Source: Floccularia luteovirens
Lineage: Eukaryota; Basidiomycota; Agaricomycetes; Agaricales; Squamanitaceae
NCBI GenBank assembly: GCA_009739215.1
Contig: VSJF01000005.1
Location: 1,736,001 to 1,800,000, forward strand
Reading direction: 5' to 3'
DNA: 64,000 nucleotides
This document shows positions 35,547 to 46,326 of the stretch, piece after piece (the first letter of the stretch is position 1; each line of letters opens with the position of its first letter). The translations under genes and the position numbers were made by a program. The notes below the pieces were generated by a model. The model was not told where the DNA came from, searched no databases, and worked only from the letters and a program-made list of their open reading frames with translations.

Positions 35547-36480
35547 ATGAGTCCAGCTATTAAAGTCGAACAGTCTGCAGATAATGCAAACCTGGCACCT
35601 TCACAGAAACAAAGAAGGCATCTTACTATATGTGGCGCTAGTAACTATCTGTGCCCTCAGAATTCTGAGAGGTCTGGACATCGCACTGATAATCCTGTAT
35701 CGAATTGTTTTGGCCGTTTTTGGAGGCATTTTCTTTGCTTCCTTGTTCTTGTGGGTAATTATTTTGATAACTGCACTCCAATGCTCATATACATATTTCT
35801 CAAGTTTGATGTTTTTGCCTTTTTTTGTGTTTATACCCCTACTTGGGACACTTTCTGTGTGAGCATTGCTATTCCTATCTTCGTGGCGCAAATAGAAACA
35901 TAAAGACATTAGGTTGGCTGGGAATTCTCTCTGGAGAAATGCACATCCCGAGTTTCTACCCGACGCTAGTGCTGCTCTGGTTGGAGCTGTTGGTAGCGTT
36001 TTTGCGATGCTGTGTGTTATGGTTGCGATACCATTGATAGGGTTCTGTTGCAGGATACTGTGTTGCAGCAGTCTACCCCGTAATGAAAGTGACCTGAGTC
36101 AGGTCATAGTACTCGGCATGCTGTCGGTAGTGATCCATGGAGCTCTTAGCGGAGTTATAGGGTATGCACTGCTGCATCACAGAGTTGACCTTGGAGGTAA
36201 GACTGATGCATTCCACATAACTTACGTTGGTGGAATGGGTGGCACTCTCATGATGGTAACAATATTCCTCATTCCTTTTATCTTTTCTTGGATGGGGGAT
36301 GCATTGTCACCCATGTGGCGCTCCACGATCTCCGGTGCGAAATGGGTACATGAGCGAGTTACAGAGACAATCACACCTAATACCCACTGCTACTCCATCT
36401 ATGGAACGCGTGGTCGTGACGAAAGAATGTTGAACGAGAAGCCTCGGGATACACAAGGACTTGGAGAGGCTGCTGCTTAA
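35547..36480 (+). CDS. Multi-pass membrane protein, paralogue C (frameshift near the 5' end)
   Basis: C shares the family plan: exon 2 is 35805-35858 (54 nt) and exon 3 is 35913-36480. The start equivalent to B is MSPAIKVEQSADNANLAPSQ, but one extra base at about 35640 breaks the frame after LTICGA. Downstream, the frame VTICALRILRGLDIALIILY is open. A different ATG at 35584 reaches that frame and gives a 262-residue protein with an altered N-terminus. Further landmarks are LAGNSLWRNAHPEFLPDAS, VIHGALSGVIGYALLHH, VDLGGKTDAFHITYVGGMGG and the full tail TETITPNTHCYSIYGTRGRD. So only the first about 30 residues differ from the family. Possibly functional from the second ATG. Very close to B. Confidence 0.6.
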
Positions 36481-36907
36481 CCAGAAATATAACTTGGGAA
36501 ACACACCCTATTTTTTATGCAAGTTCATTAGTTTTGCTACTTGTTTTATACAAGGACGACTGCTGATAAATGTAAATGTAACTTAAATGCAACTTTGTAT
36601 ATTAATGACACTCACTGGCATGCTCCTTGCCCAAACTCCCTTAAGTACACCTTGCCTAATCTCTTATCGCAAATACGCCAGTAATCGCAAGAAGCACCAG
36701 TGGCGTCTATGATACAAGCATTTAGGAGGTTGTCTGTCATGCATGACTAAAATAACAACCCTCTCTGTCAGTCATGGGGAGAAAGTTATAATTATACCCT
36801 CCTAAGCCAACTGTTCAGTGTACTCTTATATAAATCAAGGAATTTTTAGTAGCCAAAAAAGCTGCTCCTCCTGCACTAGTCACACTTCCAATTCCAGAGG
36901 ATTTCCC

Positions 36908-37804
36908 ATGCTGAACCCAAGTTACTCGGGAGACGACGACTGGACACCACCAAACCTATATATGCATCGGAAACAACAGCGTTCGCCTTCAATGCTCTTG
37001 AGAGCCTTGCGTATGGTCTTATCCACACTTTGTCGGATTATCCTGATAATTGTTGCCGTGGTCTTCGCAATTACTATGTTCATGTACGTACCGTGCGTGT
37101 TTTATCGACGTCCATGTTGAACTTCGCAATTTGTTCAGTTTCATCCTTGGAGTTGCATCCGCTAGCGCTGCTTTGTATGGGGTCCTCATTCTGTTAGTAT
37201 ACTTCTTCACAATGCTTCAATGGACAGCCGATGTTTAAATTTTGGTAGGTTGACAGGAAACGGCATCCTGAGGATCAATTTCGATCATTATACAAGTAAT
37301 GCTGGGGCCTCTCAAATCGGTGCACTTGGGGGTGTGCTGGGTGGAATATGCATTGGGATCATAACTTCAACTTGGGACTATTACTGTTCACGTACAGATG
37401 TCTCGGAAAGGAGGCATAGATTCCGTTGGATATCCAGCGTTCTTGCTGTCGTTTTATTTGGCACTTTGGCTGGTTCAATTGGGGCGGCGATTCTCATCAA
37501 CAGCCACAATCCAAATGTCAAGAGTTCCACAGACATCTTGCACGCAACCAGAGCTGGCGCCCTTGGGGGATTCATCTTGGCACCTGCCGTGATTTACTTG
37601 ATCTCTCCTGTCATCAGTGTTCTTATCACAATCTTATCTCCGGTGGAGGATTTCACGTTGAGGGTACTGGACTGGTTTTACACACGTTCAATTCGTGATA
37701 CTCCTGTCATTCTGGATAAGTGGGATCAGGAGAGTCGCGGCGATGAAAGTGTTAGAACGTACCTTAACAATATCTATAAACAAGACGGTAGTAGTGTATA
37801 TTAG
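36908..37804 (+). CDS. Multi-pass membrane protein, paralogue D
   Basis: Exons 36908-37083, 37139-37192 (54 nt) and 37249-37804 give 261 residues in phase. It is more distant from B/C and nearer A in the core: LTGNGILRINFDHYTSNAG, SQIGALGGVLGGICIGIITS, LFGTLAGSIGAAILINSH, TDILHATRAGALGGFILAP, VLITILSPVEDF and DWFYTRSIRDTP. The conserved order of glycine-rich helices, the (D)xLHxTxAGALGG loop and the LSP motif is kept. ATG 36908 (MLNPSYSGDDDWTPPN) is the first in frame. Reading frame intact. Convergent with YTM1, with only about 87 bp between stop codons. Confidence 0.75.
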
Positions 37805-37891
37805 ACATCTAAGCTGAGCAACATTTGAAGTTCTCTAGACAAATAGATAAGTTGCTTGGTGGCAAAAGTAAATAGTAAACAAGACGATACC

Positions 37892-39391
37892 TTAATTCGA
37901 CGTGCGATCTTCATTATATTTCCATATCTCAAGCCCACCTTCACCACCAACACCAACAATACCATATTTCCAATCAATGCTCAGCACTTTTTTCTTTCCC
38001 TCCCAAGCTTTGAAAGTTGCCATTGCACCTTTGGCACTCCTCAGATCCCATATACGCACAACCCCATCATACGCTCCGGTAGCAACTTGATGTGGGTTAT
38101 TACCAAGTGAGATACACGAAGGTGTTGCTGGATGTAGAAAAGACGAATTCGACGAATGCATTGATGGAATTTCCGCTGTCCGCAGGTCAAAAAGTGTCAT
38201 TGTTCGATCGGTACAAGTTGCGATGGCACTATTCCCATCTGGAGTTACCACCAGATCCAAAAATGGTCTCTCTGGAGTCGTCTGTTCAATTTCATAACAC
38301 AGTTAGACATAAAAATCAAAACGAAGGGGGATAAGAATAAAATCACAAATGTGTGCGCGCAAATTTCGTTCTCCACATCCCACACTCTCACTGTTGAATC
38401 AAATCCACAGCTGTATGCCTGCTGGCTAGTATTTTCTCCTGATCCAAAAACTACTTTGGATACACGTGCAGTATGTGACTTCAACACGGATAGAGGAGCT
38501 TTTCTTTTAGGTTTTCCAGCATCTTCGAGTTTTCTTCTTTTCTTACGATCTCTGTCATTCAAAGCTGGCTCAGGTGCTTCATGGGAACTTGGAATGGAGG
38601 TATCCCAAACACCAATTAGACAGTCCCATGAGGAAGTGAGTAAATGGGTTCCGTTGTGGTTGGCAGAAACGGATGACACGGGAGCAGTATGAAGAATCAG
38701 GGATGCTAGCGCTTTTGATGGTGCAGATTCAGTTGAGTCTCCGAATGAGACTTGTGTGATCTGGGAAGTCAAGTCTTGGGATGAGCTAGCAATTTTGTAT
38801 GTAGACCCTTCGTTATCTTGTGTTGGGATTACGCAGATTGATGTGATTGGTGCGGCATGCGCGATTGTACTCGAAAGTAAGTTTTTTGAATAGTCAAAAG
38901 CGCGTATTTGACCATCGTACGACGCGGTCAGGAAATATCTGTAATATATAATAAATCATGGCCCTCGTTTATACACTTGTTTGCATTACCCTTTCACATC
39001 ACATAGCACGGAGGAAACCCAATCATCATGTGGGAAATCGGCCATCTTTTGAGGGGGGATAACAGACTCGATATACTCAATCTCAAGGGTTTCTTCCTGG
39101 TAAAACAATAATATATCCCTATCAGAATATCAACAGGATTTACTCAAGTCGTACCTCGCCAACCCCATGTTCACTACACCATTCACCCAAGCTATTTCTT
39201 AGCACTTCACCCCGTACCAAAAAATCAAACGGAACCGGCTTGGGAAGCGATAAAGCCTTATTAACTAGTTGCGAAAGCTGATAACGTCTCCATGTAGTGG
39301 GAATAAGAAATTTTTGAGAAGGAATTGGATATTTGGTTTGTGTTATGAAGATAACTGGTTGAGATTTTTCTGTGCCTGCTCCCGATGACAT
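37892..39391 (-). CDS. YTM1: YTM1/WDR12, 60S ribosome biogenesis WD40 protein
   Basis: Ytm1 forms the PeBoW-like complex with Erb1 and Nop7, and is removed by the AAA ATPase Rea1 through its N-terminal UBL/NLE domain. The NLE domain is visible (VIFITQTKYPIPSQKFLIP, YQLSQLVNKALSLPKPVPFD, FLVRGEVLRNSLGEW). WD40 blades follow: GYFLTASYDGQIRAFD, LILHTAPVSSVSANHNGTHL with SWDCLIGVWD, LKSHTARVSKVVFGSG with AYSCGFDSTVRVWD, AIATCTDRTMTLFDLR, HQVATGAYDGVVRIWDLRSA and GGLEIWKYN at the end. A basic insert RDRKKRRKLED lies between blades. ATG at 39391 gives the usual N-terminus. About five exons. Intact. Confidence 0.93.
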
Positions 39392-42300
39392 TTTTTAATT
39401 GTTAATTGTTAAAAGGTCCTGGTAGTTAGTGCAATATGGTGCAGAGGTTCACTTTCGAGGGAGGAAAATTTTGGCACGTGACGGGAAAGGCCCGATGGTC
39501 CGGCTTATGATCTTCACTGCCATTACAAAAATAATGTAAATATCCGATTTCCAATAGCATCACATTCAGAGCGCCTGGATACAGACGTTAATAATATTTG
39601 GGACAAGATGTGATTGTCCGTACACATGAAACTTTCAGCTGTATCATTACCTTCTGCAGAGTTCTTTCTTGACTCGGCGAAAAACAAGCTTGCTAAATTC
39701 ATCTCCATAGTTCCAACTTCTTATTGTCATAGATTTGGCTGGTGATCTATATAGTTGCTGATATAAATGCTCTTTTAAAAGTAAAACCTTATCGATGCTT
39801 CGGTCAAGCATCTCGTCAAATCACATCGAGAACTGAGCCAATCCTTATCGCTTGTTAAGATCATAACATAAAAGCATGTCCGCATTCATATTCATGCAGA
39901 CAGATTACCGTATTCATTTAAGTAGAGCGGAGATTATGAACTGACTAGACAGGTAAGGTAAGGGCGACCCAAAGTTGGGCTTGAAACGCCGAAAGAGTGA
40001 TCATAAACACAGCCCATGATTACCAGTTGAGCCCCTCGGGACAAATCATTCATGGGACAATACCCGTACGTATCCTCAATAAGATATACAGACCAGAGTT
40101 GTTCGATGAGCTTCCAGGTTGAAGCTTAAAGGGTTACGAGGTAAGACCTTGATATCATCGATTTTTACAGCATCCCGTCCCATGTGCAGTTCTTCTATCA
40201 GGCCAAAAGGAATGTTTTGGCGTCAAGCGCTGTCCTGGTGAAAGAAAGCAAGGCGGGAGATAGAACGGCGGTGAAGTTGACCCCTGATATACCATGAATT
40301 AGCTATTTCCTGTGAACCTCACAGGCTCGGCGTCAAAAACCTGTTAAAAAAGAAAAAAAATTAAGAAACGTGTTTCAGGTGATTTGACAATAGTGAATGC
40401 GAAAGCGTAGATAGGTTCGTTATAAAAATGTACGGAAGTCTCGTCATGCCGAGGAAAAATAGTGGTCGCCTTCATCTGTGGGTCCAAAGGTGTTGAGTGG
40501 CGTAAGAGACGCCCACATAGGAGAAGATGGGGAGTTTGACAGTTAATCACACGGATTCTTCTCTCCGCATGGTGTTGGTGTCGGCGGGGTACTTGAGAGA
40601 AACAACAGCGTCTACTCCACCACAGACAGTTAAGGTGAGATAAGCGGTATGAGAAAATCATGCATTCTACATGGAGCACAGAAGATTAGAACACATACGA
40701 GGAGTATGGGGTTCGATGCTTGATGGGTTAATTCAAACAATAAACTGCTATGCATCAAGTTCCCAGGAGGTACTCTAGAAAAAAAAATTCGAATGTGTCG
40801 TGTGTTCTTTTGCACAGCACCTTGTCAAAACAATGTACTGGTACCCAGATATCCAAATTAGGGCTGTGTAGTCGGGGGACCACCTACACGCACGTATCAT
40901 GCGTCACAGGAGCAACCCGGGCGTCGCGGAACGTGTCACAATTAGCTCGGTGGAATGTACCTTTTGAGAAACACGTAAAAAAGCGATAATTGGCGTCAAT
41001 CACGTCCATTCTTCGCACAGCCTAGGCGTCACTTACAATTGTGGCATCACTGTGATTATGCTACCAACATTGATCGGAACGTCTTTAAGAATGTATTCTT
41101 GACTGCTGCGGGAGATCCCTGGGCAGGTAAGCCCATTACGGCTTACGGCTAGTGATACTAATCGTTGATCAAGCGGGTAACAGTCATTGAGAGTCATATT
41201 AGGAAGTCGCGCCGCGCCAAGCTGCAGAACAAGAGTAACAATGAAAATCTTTGCATAGGAGGTGTACTTGCCGATGCCGGTAATGGTGACCTGAAAGTAT
41301 CTTAGTGCGCGAGGTTCAAAATGCACGCATTGTAAATGAATTCAAAGCCTAGATTTCACTAATAGATATGTCTTCCATACTCCTCGAGAATTCATTTTCG
41401 TTCCGAGCTCATGTGTGGCGCAGTATGGGTTAAGATTAGCAAACAGTGTTCCGTAATCTGTGTATGGTGACAATAATGGCCAGATATTAGATGAGACCGG
41501 CGATAGGAGCTGCCAGAGAGTTGGATCGATGGTAGGCTAAGTCCCTTCGGGCAGGGTTAATCCGATGAAGGTGCTGAAGCATGTGCAGCTGGAATTTTGG
41601 GCAGGAATCGAACGAATTCATTGTTATCTAGGAACGAAGGCGGCTTGAGAATAGGCTGCAGAAATGTGGTACGTAGTTAGATGAGAATAGTTCTACACGT
41701 TGCTTGTTAATTGTCGTGAGCCAAACAGTTAACGCAATGATTTCAACAATTGTGGGTAAATCATATCGTTTTCTCGTACTGTGATTAGAAGTGTTCCAAT
41801 CCTTGTAGGCAGCGTGGTAAATCACTAAATTGTTGATGTCACAATATCTGGGTGTTCATCAGAAAAAGATATTGTAAATGTCCAGTCCCAAGTACGCAAT
41901 GGGGAACTTCACTCTATGCGCACCTAACAAAGAATTTTCTGGATATAGATGGTGCGCCTTGAAGCTGTAGAAATATAAAAAGGGGTAAACAAAATATGGA
42001 TATCAGACGATATGCTCTGGTGTTGTGTCAAGGATTCAAATGTTTGAATGTTTTGATTTCGGTAGCAGTGGATGAACTCTGAAGATGACCAGCTGGTGTT
42101 GCATCATGGCAAGTCATACATATGATAATCAACATATTGAATAATAAAGCCGTCGCTTATGGTAGCAAATAGCGTTACAGACCTGGGAAAGTATATTCGT
42201 ATTCTGAAAGGGAGAACTTTGATTAGAACAAGGCAAGCGCTCCATTCAGTGAAGGATGATCATGGGCCAGCGGAGTTTGAAGTCTGTAAAAGGCAAGAGT

Positions 42301-42734
42301 GAACCAGCAAATCCAACCTGCTGCCAACGATGACCATCTTCATACAATTTAGATATCTCCCAGCGTCAGATGCAGATGCGTCAGCAGTGATGCCCAAAAG
42401 CGAGAATTCCTGGATTGAGCAGGCTCCCTTGAAGGCATACCTGGATCCGAGTATAGGGGTTATGCCAGCGAGTGTGTGAGAGTGGTTGTAGGGGGCAGTA
42501 TGAAGAAAACAAGGGAGTGTTGTTGCGGGTGAAGAACAAGGCTATGTTGTGATGACTACGAGGAGGACAGGGTCTTGGATAGTGGACAAGGGCAGGTAAG
42601 GTTGAACAACGCAAGGAGGAGAGAGCAGCAAGGCTTACCTGAAAAGGAAGGTCGACAAACGAATGGCTGGAATAGGCAAGAAGCTAATATCTCGATGAAA
42701 TGTGACTGGATATGTCAACACCACACGGTTCTAA
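39392..42734. other. 3.3-kb gene-free region upstream of the Clp1-like gene
   Basis: Both strands hold many stops and only short frames with no motif or convincing splicing. No tRNA, rRNA or transposon ends were found. Given its place it may be a long regulatory region for the Clp1-like gene or hold non-coding RNAs. That is inference only. Confidence 0.4.
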
Positions 42735-42742
42735 TATATAAA
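42735..42742 (+). promoter_or_regulatory. TATA box of the Clp1-like gene
   Basis: TATATAAA lies 54 nt upstream of the ATG at 42796, followed by a pyrimidine-rich stretch typical of strongly transcribed fungal genes. Confidence 0.5.
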
Positions 42743-42795
42743 TCCTCTTTTTTTCTCTTTCTTTCCTCATCATCTCCCGTTTCATCTCACTCGAC

Positions 42796-43716
42796 ATGTT
42801 CCAAGTCGCTACTCAATCTGCTTCTCATCCCATGCATCGCCACCCCCATCAGTCATACCCCCAACCTGCCCCTCCCAGTGTACAACTTCCCCGCACTTTA
42901 TCACGTCCTGCTTTCATCGAAGTCTCGCGCGACGCTATCGTCGCAGCTGCCCCAGAACTTGCCAATGTACCAGCAGAGTACATTCGCAGAGGTTTACGCT
43001 CAAAGGCCGACCAGTAAGCAATATATTACTCCACCCCTCACAATAGTCCTCTGACATGCTTTTGACTTAGGATGCTTTCTGGCATTGCAGCATTAGCTCC
43101 TTCCCACTTGCCTGGAGCTATGCCAAAATCACACCTACCTTCATCACTCTCCATTCCTCTCCGCACCCCAGCGGACTCGCCACAGCTTTCATACCCAACT
43201 CATATATTGGCTGTGTCTTCATCAAAAGCGAATTCGCATGATCAGCTGTCTATTTTTCCCGTGCATTCATTGGTGTTGGCATCACACTGTGCCTCACTGC
43301 CCCGACTTCCACCATCTTCTCCACAAGCATCAAAGGTACTCCAAGTTCCTGTGCTTCCCATCTCGCTGCCATCTCCGGAAGCATTCCACATTCTTCATGC
43401 GTTCATGTACAACCACCGTCTTGACGCCGTCCTCAAAGCTCTTTTCCCTCTCCCATCCGGCTTTATCCAATCTCTCTCTCACCAAGCTATCCAATCTACC
43501 CTTTCATCCGGCACCACACTCCACCAGCTCTCCTCTTACCTTTGTTCATCGGCCGGGTCAAACCTTCGGACTTTGACGACACATGCAGCGCATGTAAAAG
43601 AGCTGTGGCAGGATATGGTTGCCCTTGGGCTTTACGACCCAGAACTCTGGGACACTGTCGATCTTGCCTGGGAGGTCATCCTTGGTGCTCTCAATCTCGC
43701 CGCAGCTGGCCATTAA
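42796..43716 (+). CDS. clp1: Clp1-like protein (clampless1 family)
   Basis: Clp1 of Coprinopsis and Ustilago is needed for clamp-cell formation and dikaryon growth downstream of the homeodomain mating factors. Two exons (42796-43013 and 43071-43716) give 287 residues. Recognised family blocks are ELANVPAEYIRRGLRSKADQ, MLSGIAALAPSHLP, FPVHSLVLASHCASLPRLPP, FLY-like HAFMYNHRLDAVLKALFPLP, and the C-terminus HAAHVKELWQDMVALGLYDP, ELWDTVDLAWEVILGALNLA. The N-terminus is His/Pro-rich (HPMHRHPHQSYPQPAPP). It has no enzyme motif. Flanking gene-free regions of 3.3 and 2.6 kb are unusual in this window. The annotation depends on remembered family sequence. Confidence 0.8.
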
Positions 43717-46326
43717 ACTCCCCCTATCACCTTCGTTTTCGCCTTACCCCCACTATTGCAATTAATAGAACCTGCCAAGAAAACTATACGCTAATTACCC
43801 CTGCTTTGCGCGAGCCGCAGGCGCCACTGTATCATATCGAGATTTGGCTAGAGGTGCTTCTACAGCATCATCCTTCACGGGACCCTTTGTATCGTTGTCT
43901 TCACCGTTTCCCTTTTCATACCCTGGATTCCGTGCTCGTACCATTTAAACACTGCTTCAGCTCGTTATTTCGTAAAAATTCGTTAATCAAAAGACCATGT
44001 AGCAATATACGTTCATCACTCCTATTTCTGAGCAGTCTTGTTCATACCCGCGCCAGATAATAAAAATCACTTTTCGGAATTCGCATAATCAACTCCATTC
44101 CATAAGCAGTTCAACAAAGTTAGCCGTCATATTCATACAAGGGATCTCCATTCCATCTCAGTAAATCAAGCATGCATGCATGGTAGTATTGACAGTTTTC
44201 TTCAGGTTAGCCCGCGTTCTGAAATGTAGAAAATAAGACATACTAGGCACGCACATACAACTCGTGTTTCTCGTTTAGAACTAGAGATTTTGCTAAAACA
44301 ATAAGTACTCCAACAGATACATTCTCAGTTTTTCAAGAAAACAAAAAGGGTAGGCCATGCTGTCATCGGATATACCGTTTATTATAGGAACAATATAAAC
44401 ATGCTCCTGCAACCTATGACATAAAACGATCTAGTCAAAAGAGTTAGACTTGGGGTGGCGATCACCTGCACCTGCATTCTTCCTCAACTCCGAAATTAAA
44501 AACAAACTTGGCGTATGTATTTGGTAGCTAAACCATGTATAAACTAAACTTTTAAATGTATTGAAAACGTACATTAAAAAAAGTAGATATGCAAAGTGTA
44601 TGGAGACGCGCACGCTTGCCGAGTGTGATTTCATTTTTTTGGGAACACAATACCAGTTGCATTCTACTGGAGCTCCAAATGCGTTTACATTCTACTAATA
44701 GCCTGGAATATTGGCGTGTGCGTGTTTAAAATTATAGATACGAATTCATTTTTTAAAGATAATTTACTTCCCGTTTTCCAAATGCGGCACGGAAACGATC
44801 GCGTCAATCACGTGCAACACGAAGATAGAAATGGAAATGTACACTTAGTGTCAAATACTAGGATCCCGCGATATACGCACAAGCTACTACATTCAGCCTT
44901 TGACAAAGAAAAGCGGCGATGATAGTTGCTGAATTATCGGGGCAGATAAATGAAAAATCTTTCACAACCAATCTCATATTGAAGCTTTGAAGTAGTATTA
45001 TCTGGTATGTTTTCGTAGTTCCACGCTTCTCCGATGTATACTCACTCATGATCGTGTCATAGTGCTCATCTAATCATATACAATTGTAAAAGGGGATTGT
45101 TCAACGAAAACTTAAAAACCTCGCGGGAAGATATAAAAACAATCTGACAATAAACATTTTGAATTGTAGCTCAACCTCATTGCACGGATCATCAATCACA
45201 CGTAGGATGGATAATATTTCCCTCCCATATCACATCATACCATATGCTTGACAATCCTAAATCGTCCAACCATGAGCTATTGAGTCCCAGAAAAAATTTT
45301 GAATTGATAACCTGCTAGGATCCCAAGCCGGCACTTGAGCTCCAATTGCATTTTTCTGTCTACAAAAGGACCGATTCAAACCCGCACTCCATCATGACAC
45401 GTTCTGCGTTCCCCGACACGTGAGGCCGAGCATAACTATATGCTCATATGCTCCGCAGCCGTATGGACAGCTGATTGGAAGGTTGGAGGTTTGTTATATG
45501 CGGTGTGGTGCACCGCAAAATGCAAAATTGACATGGGAGAGAAGCTCCGTCCCTTTTCTACTTCACAGGAAAACTTTTTTGTTCAAGATCATTGATGTTT
45601 GTGAAAACGCCATGCGGAATTTCTTGAACACTCACTCCCTAAATAACGTCCAATACCAACCGAACACATAAAAAATTATGTTTGAACCTGTCAAATATAC
45701 TGGTGTGTTCAAAGTGATCTGCACAGCCAGTTTTTTCTTCTGGACACCTGATGGAAACTTTTTAGGTCCACCAAGAGCAAAAAATCGTGAACACATGACC
45801 CGAAGCCATCAGCTTCAGCTTCATACCAACCTTGTGACCGCGCAATCAATTGAACTAGGACGCATATTTCTTGTTTTAATCCCATACGCCCCTCTTTATT
45901 CCACTTGATGTCTCCGCTTTGTTCAACAGGTAAGCCCTAGATTTCATGTGCCAACTCATTTATACCCTTCGCACTGTTCCGAGAAACAGAGCCGGGACTG
46001 CAGGTAAGTGCTTTCGTTACAGAACTCCTGATATTCCTCCGATTTCGTTATTTTCATTGTCATTGTACGAAATAAAATTATTCAATGTATTTTTATTTCC
46101 GAATCTGTTTTATAACCTGCAATTTGGATCTATGTGCGTCCCTAAACACGAAGATTCAAGAATCAATAGCTTCTACTTGTAGGAGATGGCTATCTGCATA
46201 GCCCCGTTTCTCCTAAAGCCTTCATATCGCCCAAGCAAGCTTTGCCACCGCCAGATGCCGAGAGGTCAGGTACCCGACAACAGCTTTAGCGCCTAGTAAA
46301 AAGTCGTTATCCAAAGCAGTGTTTTG
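43717..46326. other. 2.6-kb gene-free region
   Basis: No gene supported. Short frames at 45420-45671 and 45678-45908 lack motifs. Two weakly similar pieces (near 44660 and 45335) share GAGCTCCAA and a nearby TCTAC-like end, hinting at an old repeat. No RNA gene recognised. Confidence 0.4.

Noticed and set aside
40344..40679. Minus-strand open frame of about 110 codons
   Set aside because: Composition is not protein-like, no start context or splice partner, and no motif.
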